Assembly: GCA_963762615.1 (NCBI GenBank) | Contig: CAVXLG010000013.1 | Span: 1,364,001 to 1,428,000, forward strand | Length of the DNA stretch: 64,000 nt | Direction: 5' to 3' | DNA from: PALSA-505 sp963762615 | GTDB lineage: Bacteria; Actinomycetota; Actinomycetes; Streptosporangiales; Streptosporangiaceae | Shown here: one piece after another, positions 8,777 through 15,608 of the stretch | Numbering within the stretch: position 1 is the stretch's first letter | Layout: the number at the start of each line of letters is the position of its first letter | The notes under the pieces: model-generated | Database searches by the model: none | What the model was told of the DNA's origin: nothing | Seen by the model: only the letters and a program-made list of their open reading frames with translations | Position numbers and translations under genes: made by a program

Positions 8777-9475
8777 GTGCAGGTCACGGTGACCGTCAAC
8801 GACACCGAGTACGCGGCCGACGTCGAGCCGAGGCTGCTGCTCATCCACTTCCTCCGCGATCACCTCGGCCTCACCGGCTCGCACTGGGGGTGCGACACCT
8901 CCAACTGCGGCGTCTGCGTGGTCTGGCTGGACGAGACGCCGGTGAAGTCGTGCACCGTGCTCGCCGCCATGGCCGACGGGCACCGGGTGCGCACCGTGGA
9001 AGGCCTCGAGCGCGGCGGCGAGCTCGACCCGGTGCAGCAGGGCTTCACCGAGTGCCACGGGCTGCAGTGCGGATTCTGCACGCCGGGCATGATGATGACC
9101 GCGCGGTGGCTGCTCGACCACAATCCCGACCCCTCCGCCGGGGAGATCCGCGAGGCCCTGTCCGGGCAGGTCTGCCGGTGCACCGGCTACGAGAACATCG
9201 TGCGGTCCGTCCGGTGGGCCGCCGAGCACGCCGGGGACGCGGGAGGCACGGTCGACGCGGGGAGCACGGTTGACGCGGGGAGCACGGTCGACGCGGGGAG
9301 CACGGTCGACGCGGGGAGCACGATCGACGCGGGGAGCACGATCGACGCGGGGAGCACGGTCGACGCGGGCGGCGTGGTCGACGCGGCGGGCGCGGGCCCC
9401 GACCCAGCGGTGTCGATGTGCCATCGCCTCCCCTGGAGCGTCGGCGATGGCACATCGACTACACGGGAGGGATAG
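8777..9475 (+). CDS. coxS: Aerobic CO dehydrogenase small (2Fe-2S) subunit with repeat-extended C-terminus
   Basis: 232 residues from GTG 8777, against about 160 for normal CoxS. Cluster I ligands are Cys39, 44, 47 and 59; cluster II ligands are Cys98, 101, 133 and 135 (CGFCTPG and CRCTGYENI). The conserved domain ends near residue 155. About 75 extra residues follow, made of seven to eight copies of DAGSTV or DAGSTI encoded by an 18-bp tandem repeat, then a Cys/Trp-containing tail encoded by a perfect DNA hairpin. The extension replaces the usual short C-terminus and would lie at the protein surface; whether it is kept in the mature enzyme is unknown. Confidence 0.92.
   Translation: MQVTVTVNDTEYAADVEPRLLLIHFLRDHLGLTGSHWGCDTSNCGVCVVWLDETPVKSCTVLAAMADGHRVRTVEGLERGGELDPVQQGFTECHGLQCGFCTPGMMMTARWLLDHNPDPSAGEIREALSGQVCRCTGYENIVRSVRWAAEHAGDAGGTVDAGSTVDAGSTVDAGSTVDAGSTIDAGSTIDAGSTVDAGGVVDAAGAGPDPAVSMCHRLPWSVGDGTSTTREG
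9251..9394 (+). repeat. 18-bp tandem repeat inside the 3' end of coxS
   Basis: Unit GTCGACGCGGGGAGCACG, starting at 9251, 9269, 9287, 9305, 9323, 9341 and 9359, with an eighth degraded copy at 9377. Two units read ATCGAC in place of GTCGAC. The period is a multiple of three and the coxS frame stays open, giving DAGSTV repeats. Confidence 0.95.
9412..9459 (+). promoter_or_regulatory. Perfect 17-bp inverted repeat between coxS repeat and coxL start
   Basis: Arms 9412-9428 (GTCGATGTGCCATCGCC) and 9443-9459 pair perfectly around a 14-base loop. The hairpin lies wholly in coxS codons, ends 18 bases before the coxL GTG, and would sit just ahead of the coxL ribosome-binding site (GGGAGGGATAGGG). 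It could pace translation, protect mRNA, or be a small mobile palindrome. Confidence 0.7.
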
Positions 9476-9477
9476 GG

Positions 9478-11877
9478 GTGACCGCCGCTTCACCGCATAG
9501 TCCGAACGGTGCCTACGGACCCATCCGGCGCAAAGAGGACGCCAGGTTCATCCGGGGCCGCGGGACGTTCGTCGATGACATCGCGCGGCCCGGCATGCTG
9601 CACGGGGCGATCCTGCGCAGCCCGCTCGCGCACGCCAGGATCACCGCCATCGACACGGCCGCGGCGGAGGCGCACCCCAAGGTCCTGGCCGTCATCACCG
9701 GCGAGGCGCTGGCCGAGCGGGGGCTGGCCTGGATGCCCACCCTGACCCGGGACGTGCAGGCGGTGCTGGCCACCGACAAGGTGCGGTTCCAGGGCCAGGA
9801 GGTCGCCTTCGTGGTCGCGGAGGACAGGTACGCGGCCCGCGACGCCCTCGAGCTCATCGACGTCAGCTACGAGCCGCTGCCGCCGGTGGTGGACGCGCGC
9901 CGCGCGCTCGACCCCGGGACGCCGGTGATCCGGGACGACATCCCCGGCCAGGCCGACAACCGCATCTTCGACTGGGAGGCCGGCGACCGGGCCGCCACCG
10001 ACCAGGTCTTCGCGGCCGCCGACGTCGTGCTGGCCCAGGACATGCTCTACCCGCGGGTGCACCCGGCCCCGCTGGAGACCTGCGGCACGGTAGCCGACAT
10101 GGACACCGTCAGCGGGAAGCTCACCGTCTGGTCCACCAGCCAGGCGCCGCACGCCCACCGGACGATGTACGCGCTGGTCACCGGGCTTCCCGAGCACAAG
10201 ATCCGGATCATCTCGCCGGACGTCGGCGGCGGGTTCGGCAACAAGGTCGGCATCTATCCCGGGTACCTCTGCGCGGTGGTCGGCTCGATCATCACCGGCA
10301 GGCCGGTGAAGTGGATGGAGGATCGCTCGGAGAACCTGATGAGCACCTCGTTCGCCCGCGACTACCACATGCGCGGCGAGATCGCCGCGACCAGGGAGGG
10401 CCGGATCCTCGGCCTGCGGGTCAGCGTGCTCGCCGACCACGGGGCGTTCAACGGGGCCGCGCAGCCGACCAATTTCCCGGCCGGGTTCTTCGGGGTGTTC
10501 GCCGGCTCCTACGACCTGCGCGCGGCGCACTGCGCGGTCACCGGGGTGTACACCAACAAGGCGCCGGGCGGGGTCGCCTACTCCTGCTCGTTCCGGGTCA
10601 CCGAGGCGGTGTACCTGGTCGAGCGCATGGTTGACGTGCTCGCCCGCGAACTGGGCGCCGACCCGGCCGAGCTGCGGATGAAGAACCTGCTGCGGCCCGC
10701 GCAGTTCCCGTACACGTCGGCGACCGGCTGGGAGTACGACTCGGGCGACTACCCGCGCGCGCTGCGGCTCGCCCTGGACATGGCCGGCTACCCCGAGCTG
10801 CGGCGCCAGCAGGCAGAGCTGCGCCGGCGGGAGCACCCGCCGGGCCGGCCGGGCACCCTGATGGGCATCGGGATCAGCTTCTTCACCGAGGCGGTCGGGG
10901 CCGGCCCGCGGGCGCACATGGACATCCTCGGCCTGGCCATGGCCGACGGCGCCGACCTGCGGGTGCACCCCACCGGCAAGGCCGTGCTCGGCATCTCCGT
11001 GCAGACCCAGGGCCAGGGGCACGAGACGACGTTCGCCCAGATCGTCGCGGAGGAGCTCGGCATCTCTCCCGACGATGTGGAGGTGGTGCACGGCGACACG
11101 GACCGGACACCGTTCGGCCTGGGCACCTACGGCTCCCGGTCCACACCGGTGTCCGGCGCGGCCGCCGCGGTGGTGGCGCGCAAGGTCCGCGAGCGGGCCC
11201 GCATCGTGGCCGCGGCCATGCTCGAGGCCGCCCCCGAGGACCTGGAGTGGGCGGGCCGCCGGTGGCGGGTGCGCGGCGACCCGGACCAGGGCAAGAGCAT
11301 CGCCGAGATCGCGATGGCCGCGCACTCCGGCCTCGAGCTGCCGGACGGGGTGGAAGGCCACCTGGACGCGGCCACCGTGTACAACCCGCCGAACCTGACC
11401 TATCCGTTCGGCGCGTACGTCTGCGTGGTTGACGTGGATCCGGGGACCGGTGAGGTGAGCGTGCGCCGGTTCATCGCGGTAGACGACTGCGGGGTGCGGA
11501 TCAACCCGATGATTGTCGAGGGACAGGTGCACGGCGGGCTCGCCGACGGCCTCGGCATGGCGCTCATGCAGGTGATCGCCTTCGACGCGGACGGCAACTG
11601 CCTGGGCGGCTCGTTCATGGACTACCTGCTGCCCACCTCGATGGAGTGCCCCTCCTGGGAGCTCGGGGCGACCGTCACCCCGTCGCCGCACCACCCGATC
11701 GGGGCCAAGGGCGTGGGCGAGTCCGCCACGGTCGGTTCGCCCGCGGCCGTCGTCAACGCGGTGGTGGACGCGCTCGCGCCGTTCGGGGTGCGCCATGCCG
11801 ACATGCCGCTGACCCCCGCCGCGGTATGGCGCGCCATCCAGGGCCGCCCGATACGCGCCGACCTGGCGATCACATGA
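9478..11877 (+). CDS. coxL: Aerobic CO dehydrogenase large (Mo-Cu) subunit, form I
   Basis: 799 residues, full length. GTG 9478 is preceded by GGGAGGGATAGGG and starts two bases after the coxS stop. The active-site loop reads VAYSCSFR with Cys370, which matches the form I signature AYXCSFR; form II enzymes have AYRGAGR. Glu748 in GVGESATVGSP corresponds to the catalytic glutamate beside molybdenum. QTQGQGHETTFAQIVAEELG is the expected cofactor-binding segment. The enzyme oxidises CO to CO2 at a Mo-S-Cu centre, and in actinobacteria form I enzymes commonly scavenge atmospheric CO. coxD starts inside its stop codon (ATGA). Confidence 0.96.
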   Translation: MTAASPHSPNGAYGPIRRKEDARFIRGRGTFVDDIARPGMLHGAILRSPLAHARITAIDTAAAEAHPKVLAVITGEALAERGLAWMPTLTRDVQAVLATDKVRFQGQEVAFVVAEDRYAARDALELIDVSYEPLPPVVDARRALDPGTPVIRDDIPGQADNRIFDWEAGDRAATDQVFAAADVVLAQDMLYPRVHPAPLETCGTVADMDTVSGKLTVWSTSQAPHAHRTMYALVTGLPEHKIRIISPDVGGGFGNKVGIYPGYLCAVVGSIITGRPVKWMEDRSENLMSTSFARDYHMRGEIAATREGRILGLRVSVLADHGAFNGAAQPTNFPAGFFGVFAGSYDLRAAHCAVTGVYTNKAPGGVAYSCSFRVTEAVYLVERMVDVLARELGADPAELRMKNLLRPAQFPYTSATGWEYDSGDYPRALRLALDMAGYPELRRQQAELRRREHPPGRPGTLMGIGISFFTEAVGAGPRAHMDILGLAMADGADLRVHPTGKAVLGISVQTQGQGHETTFAQIVAEELGISPDDVEVVHGDTDRTPFGLGTYGSRSTPVSGAAAAVVARKVRERARIVAAAMLEAAPEDLEWAGRRWRVRGDPDQGKSIAEIAMAAHSGLELPDGVEGHLDAATVYNPPNLTYPFGAYVCVVDVDPGTGEVSVRRFIAVDDCGVRINPMIVEGQVHGGLADGLGMALMQVIAFDADGNCLGGSFMDYLLPTSMECPSWELGATVTPSPHHPIGAKGVGESATVGSPAAVVNAVVDALAPFGVRHADMPLTPAAVWRAIQGRPIRADLAIT

Positions 11878-12773
11878 GCGGCAGCGACCTGGCCAGCCGG
11901 CTGCCTGACGTGGCGACGCTGGTGGCCGCGCTGGACCAGGCTGGCTACCTGGCGGACGAGCCGCTCGGCACCGCGCTGTTCCTGGCCGCCCGGATGGGCC
12001 AGCCGATCCTGCTCGAGGGCGAGCCGGGGGTAGGCAAGACCGAGGCGGCCAAGGCGCTCGCGGCCGCGCTGGACACGGTGCTGGTCCGGCTGCAGTGCTA
12101 CGAGGGGCTCACCTCGGCCGAGGCGCTGTATGAGTGGAACTACCCGCGCCAGCTGCTGGCCATCCGGCTGGCCGAGTCCCGCGGCGAGACGCTGCGCGAG
12201 ACCGACCTGTTCAGCCCCGAGTACCTCCTGCCGCGGCCGCTCCTCGCCGCCCTCGACCATCCCGGGCCCAGGCCCGCCGTTCTGCTGATCGACGAGGTAG
12301 ACCGGGGCGACGACGAGTTCGAGGCGTTCCTTTTCGAGCTGCTGGCCGAGTCCGCGGTCACCATTCCTGAGCTCGGCACCCGCCGGGCCGCGCATCCGCC
12401 GGCGGTGGTGCTGACCTCCAACCGCACCCGTGACCTGCACGACGCGCTGAAGCGCCGCTGCCTGTACCACTGGATCGACTACCCGGACACGCAGCGCGTC
12501 GCCGAGATCATCCGGCGCCGGGTACCGGGCGCCGGCGGCTCGCTCGCCCGGCAGGTCGCCGGCGGCGTGGCCCGGCTGCGCGACCTCGACCTGGCCAAGC
12601 CGCCGGGGGTAGCCGAGGCGATCAGCTGGGCGGCCGCGCTGCAGGTGCTCGGCGTCACCGAGCTCGACCGGCCGGCCGCCGAGCAGACCGCGGGCGCCGT
12701 GCTCAAGTACGCGGAGGATCTGCACATGATCCGCGGGGCCGGCTTCGCCGGGGTGGTTGCTGACCATGACTGA
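11874..12773 (+). CDS. coxD: CoxD MoxR-type AAA+ ATPase for CO dehydrogenase maturation
   Basis: 299 residues. Walker A GEPGVGKT at 49-56, Walker B with Asp140-Glu141 (AVLLIDEVDR), sensor 1 in VVLTSNRTRDLHDALKRR. CoxD is a MoxR-family chaperone-like ATPase needed to insert copper and sulphur into the CoxL active site; it works with the VWA-domain protein CoxE. ATG 11874 overlaps the coxL stop by four bases. Its own stop (12771-12773) is overlapped by an ATG at 12766 that opens the displaced N-terminal part of coxE. Confidence 0.92.
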   Translation: MSGSDLASRLPDVATLVAALDQAGYLADEPLGTALFLAARMGQPILLEGEPGVGKTEAAKALAAALDTVLVRLQCYEGLTSAEALYEWNYPRQLLAIRLAESRGETLRETDLFSPEYLLPRPLLAALDHPGPRPAVLLIDEVDRGDDEFEAFLFELLAESAVTIPELGTRRAAHPPAVVLTSNRTRDLHDALKRRCLYHWIDYPDTQRVAEIIRRRVPGAGGSLARQVAGGVARLRDLDLAKPPGVAEAISWAAALQVLGVTELDRPAAEQTAGAVLKYAEDLHMIRGAGFAGVVADHD

Positions 12774-13119
12774 ACCAGTGCCCCGGCGCCGCGAGCCCCG
12801 CTCGCCCGTCCGGCCGACGGTTTTGCCGACTCTGCCGACTGTCGGCTTCGCCGGCGGCTGTCTGTGCAAGCGGATGCTCCCGGCACTCCCAGGCGCGAGC
12901 GCGGGCAAACCCGGACTGTCCGCGCGGATGCTCCCGGCAGTCAATGCCGCGAGAATGGCCGAATGCGGACTGTGCGACCGGATGCTCCCGGCACTTCACG
13001 GCGCGACGGCTGACGAACGCGGACTGTCCGCGCGGATGCTCCCCGCAGCCCATCGCGCGAGGGCGGGCAAACCCGGACTGCGCGGATGCTCCCGGCAGTC
13101 CGTGCCGCGAGGGGCTTGA
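12766..13119 (+). CDS. Displaced N-terminal segment of coxE made of 18-residue repeats (out of frame with coxE)
   Basis: 117 codons beginning at an ATG that overlaps the coxD stop (ATGACTGA), where coxE would be expected to start in a compact operon. It reads MTEPVPRRREPRSP, a Thr/Pro/Leu stretch, then repeats of the type SARMLPAVNAARM. It ends at TGA 13117-13119. The same repeat peptide (RMLPAVRAARG) continues in the coxE frame. The last 54-bp unit lacks four bases after 13080, and restoring them would join this ORF to coxE without a stop. It is therefore best read as the cut-off N-terminus of coxE. Whether it is translated alone is unknown. Confidence 0.55.
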   Translation: MTEPVPRRREPRSPVRPTVLPTLPTVGFAGGCLCKRMLPALPGASAGKPGLSARMLPAVNAARMAECGLCDRMLPALHGATADERGLSARMLPAAHRARAGKPGLRGCSRQSVPRGA

Positions 13120-13120
13120 C
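12861..13120 (+). repeat. 54-bp tandem repeat between coxD and coxE, last unit with 4-bp loss
   Basis: Units begin at 12861, 12915, 12969, 13023 and 13077. All contain CGGATGCTCCCGGCA or a one-base variant. Units 1-4 are exactly 54 bp; in unit 5 ACTG (13077-13080) is followed directly by CGCGGATGCT, four bases short of units 2 and 4. The period keeps one frame open through units 1-4. Confidence 0.93.
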
Positions 13121-13124
13121 GGCC

Positions 13125-14615
13125 GTGGCTGAAGATGTCGCGGAGGTGGCGGCGCGGTTCGGGGCGGCGCTGCGGGAGGCGGGGGTGCCAGCCGGGGCTG
13201 ACCGGTGCGAGCGGTTCACCCGGGCCGTCCTGCTCGTGCGGCCGCGAACGGCGCGGGCGATGCGGGAGTGCGCGCTGGCCACCCTGGCCTCCAGCCGGGA
13301 CCAGGCGCAGACGGTGGCGCGGGTGTTCGACGTGACGTTCGGCGGCGAGGCCCCGGGCCAGCGCCAGCCGGCCACCTTGATCGGTGGCGGCCTTCGGCCT
13401 GGCGGCAACGAAACTGGCGGGAACGAAATCGGCATCGATCAGCAACCACGCGGGGCGGACACGCTGGCCCGCGCGGCGCGGGCGGCCCGGGAGCACGCGG
13501 CCAAGCCGGGGAACGGCGCGCAAGCGGACCAGACGGGCGCGCTGAGCCGGGCGGACCAGGCGGGCGCGCTGAGCCGGGCGGACCAGGCGGGCGCGCTGAG
13601 CCGGGCGAACCAGGCGGGCGCGCTGAGCCGGGCGAACCAGGCGGGCGCGCTGAGCCGGGCGGACCAGGCGGGCGCCCGGACGCGGGCGGGCGCCCTGCGC
13701 CGGACGGACCGGACGATCGCCGTGAACCCGGCCGGCCAGGCGGGCACCGTCAGCCCGGCCGGCCTGGCCGGCGAGGCGGAGGCCGTCGGGTCGTACCGGC
13801 TGCGGGCGCTGGCAAGCGCTACCGAACGGCTATCGGCCACGGACTTCGCGGAGCTGACGCCGGGCGAGCTGCTGCAGCTGGCCAGCGTCATGCGCAGGCT
13901 CAGGCTGGCCGTGCCCCAGCGCCGGTCCCGGCGTCAGCGCCGCGGCCCGCGCGGGCGGCAGGCCGACCTGCGGGCCACGCTGCGGCATGCGCGGCAGACT
14001 GGCGCGGAGCCGTTCGGGATCATCAGGAAAGATCCGGTCCGGCGGCCACGCAAGCTCGTCGTGCTGTGCGATATCTCGGGGTCCATGGAGCCGTACGCGC
14101 GGGCCATGCTGCAGCTGCTGTACTGCGCGGCGGGAGGCGCGCGGGCCGAGGTGTTCAGCTTCGCTACCCGGCTGACCCGGCTTACCAGGACGCTGGCCGA
14201 GCCGCAGCCCGGGCTGGCGCTGTGGCGCGCCGGGCAGGTGGCGCCGGACTGGAGCGGCGGCACCCGGATCGGCGCTTCGCTGAAGGAGTTCAACGACTCG
14301 TTCGGCTGCCGGGGGCTGGCCCGGGGCGCTGTGGTGGTGGTCGTGTCAGACGGCTGGGATACCGGTGACCCGGCGGTACTGCGGCGCGAGATGGCGCGGC
14401 TGTCCCGGGTGGCATTCCGGATCATCTGGGTCAATCCGCGGGCGCACCGTCCGGGGTACCGGCCGCTGGCCGGGGGCATGGCGGCAGCCTGGCCGTACTG
14501 CGATGCCGTGGTGAGCGCGGGCCGGCTGGACGCGCTGGGCGAGTTGACCGCGGCGCTGGCCGGGCCGGTGCGGCGGCGGCCCGGCGGCGGCCGGCAGCCG
14601 GCGCACCGCCCGTGA
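13125..14615 (+). CDS. coxE: CoxE VWA-domain protein for CO dehydrogenase maturation, with repeat linker
   Basis: 496 residues if started at GTG 13125, which follows GAGGGG and lies six bases after the stop of the displaced N-terminal ORF; in-frame ATG 13086 inside the last 54-bp repeat is the alternative. N-terminal helical CoxE region (VAEVAARFGAALREAGVP, FTRAVLLVRPRTARAM), then six 9-residue GALSRADQA repeats at about 134-187, then the VWA domain. The metal-site motif is DISGS at 316-320, with VVVSDGWDTGD later. CoxE and CoxD complete the Mo-Cu centre of CoxL. The gene looks functional over its conserved part but has lost its coupled start. Confidence 0.85.
   Translation: MAEDVAEVAARFGAALREAGVPAGADRCERFTRAVLLVRPRTARAMRECALATLASSRDQAQTVARVFDVTFGGEAPGQRQPATLIGGGLRPGGNETGGNEIGIDQQPRGADTLARAARAAREHAAKPGNGAQADQTGALSRADQAGALSRADQAGALSRANQAGALSRANQAGALSRADQAGARTRAGALRRTDRTIAVNPAGQAGTVSPAGLAGEAEAVGSYRLRALASATERLSATDFAELTPGELLQLASVMRRLRLAVPQRRSRRQRRGPRGRQADLRATLRHARQTGAEPFGIIRKDPVRRPRKLVVLCDISGSMEPYARAMLQLLYCAAGGARAEVFSFATRLTRLTRTLAEPQPGLALWRAGQVAPDWSGGTRIGASLKEFNDSFGCRGLARGAVVVVVSDGWDTGDPAVLRREMARLSRVAFRIIWVNPRAHRPGYRPLAGGMAAAWPYCDAVVSAGRLDALGELTAALAGPVRRRPGGGRQPAHRP
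13524..13685 (+). repeat. 27-bp tandem repeat in the coxE linker
   Basis: Six units start at 13524, 13551, 13578, 13605, 13632 and 13659, each close to GCGGACCAGGCGGGCGCGCT plus GAGCCGG. Two units have GCGAAC for GCGGAC. The period is in frame and encodes GALSRADQA or GALSRANQA. It separates the CoxE helical region from the VWA domain. Confidence 0.95.
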
Positions 14616-14697
14616 CCGCGAAGACTTCGTACCGCTCGTGACATGTCCGGATCTTCGCCGTCATAGCCGCAGCGCGGAGCGGCCGGCTGACGGCACA

Positions 14698-15426
14698 ATG
14701 GCGTGCGTGAAACCGCTGCGGGTGCTGCTGTTCGACGTCTTCGGGACGCTCGTCAACTGGCGATCCAGCCTGATCGACATCGCGGAGGTCATGACGGCCG
14801 AGCCGGCGGGGCGGGCCGGCCCGGACACCCGGGCTGACTGGCCGGCCATCATCGACGACTGGCGCCGCGCCTACCAGCCCGCGCTGGACCGCGTCCGGCG
14901 CGGCGCCGCGTGGCGTGATCTCGACACCCTGCAGCGTGAAACGCTGACCGAGGTACTCACCCGGCACGACGCGGAGCTCGGGTCAGCCGGCCGGGAAACA
15001 CTGGTGCGCGGCTGGCGCCGGCTGCGGCCCTGGCCGGATAGCCGCGAAGGGCTTGGCCGGCTGCGCTGCGGGCACGTCACCGCCACCCTGTCCAACGGCC
15101 ACGTCGCCTTGCTCGCCGACCTGCTCAAGTTCGCCGACCTGCGCGTCAACGCCGTGCTTTCGGCTCAGCTCGCGGCCGGCTACAAGCCGGACGCGAGGGT
15201 GTACCTCGACGCGCTGCGGCTGCTCGAATGCCCGCCCGGCGACGCCGGGATGGTGGCCGCGCACGCGTCCGACCTGCAGGCCGCGGCCGCGCTCGGCCTC
15301 CGGCCGATCTTCGTCCGCAGGCCTGCCGAGTGGGGCCCCGACGCGGTCCCTGCCGGGCCGCCCGCGCTGGACGGCCTGCTGGCCGTCGATGGGCTCGTGG
15401 ATCTGGCCGAAGCCCTCGGCTGCTGA
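14698..15426 (+). CDS. Haloacid dehalogenase type II-like hydrolase
   Basis: 242 residues. HAD motif I FDVFGTLVNW with nucleophile Asp13, motif II TLSNGH, Lys in GYKPDARVY and motif IV AAHASDLQAAAALG, which matches the type II haloacid dehalogenase subfamily (L-2-haloacid dehalogenase-like). ATG 14698 is preferred over in-frame GTG 14707; neither has a strong ribosome-binding site. It follows coxE by 82 bp in the same direction. It may be a general phosphatase or dehalogenase and need not belong to CO metabolism. Confidence 0.82.
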   Translation: MACVKPLRVLLFDVFGTLVNWRSSLIDIAEVMTAEPAGRAGPDTRADWPAIIDDWRRAYQPALDRVRRGAAWRDLDTLQRETLTEVLTRHDAELGSAGRETLVRGWRRLRPWPDSREGLGRLRCGHVTATLSNGHVALLADLLKFADLRVNAVLSAQLAAGYKPDARVYLDALRLLECPPGDAGMVAAHASDLQAAAALGLRPIFVRRPAEWGPDAVPAGPPALDGLLAVDGLVDLAEALGC

Positions 15427-15562
15427 CGGCGTCCCGGCCGGTTCGGTGCCTCGCGCGCCGGCGTCCGGCGGATCATCCGTGATGACGGCGCATGGGTATC
15501 GCCGTCACCCGCCGCTGTCTTCGCCGTGAGCGTGTCTTCGCCTTGAGCGCAGGCAGCCACCG

Positions 15563-15597
15563 GGGCCTGCCCGGGAGCGGCGCTCCCGGGCAGGCCC
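15563..15597. terminator. Strong bidirectional hairpin between HAD and MMPL genes
   Basis: Perfect 16-bp stem (15563-15578 with 15582-15597, GGGCCTGCCCGGGAGC and its complement) around a 3-base loop. It lies between convergent stops at 15426 and 15609. There is no T-run, the normal actinobacterial form. Confidence 0.8.
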
Positions 15598-15608
15598 GAC
15601 GGGCCGGC

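Noticed and set aside
9251..13685. Regular repeat arrays in the cox region as a CRISPR or satellite-phage feature
   Set aside because: Units are directly adjacent with no variable spacers, lie inside coding frames, and no cas genes are present.
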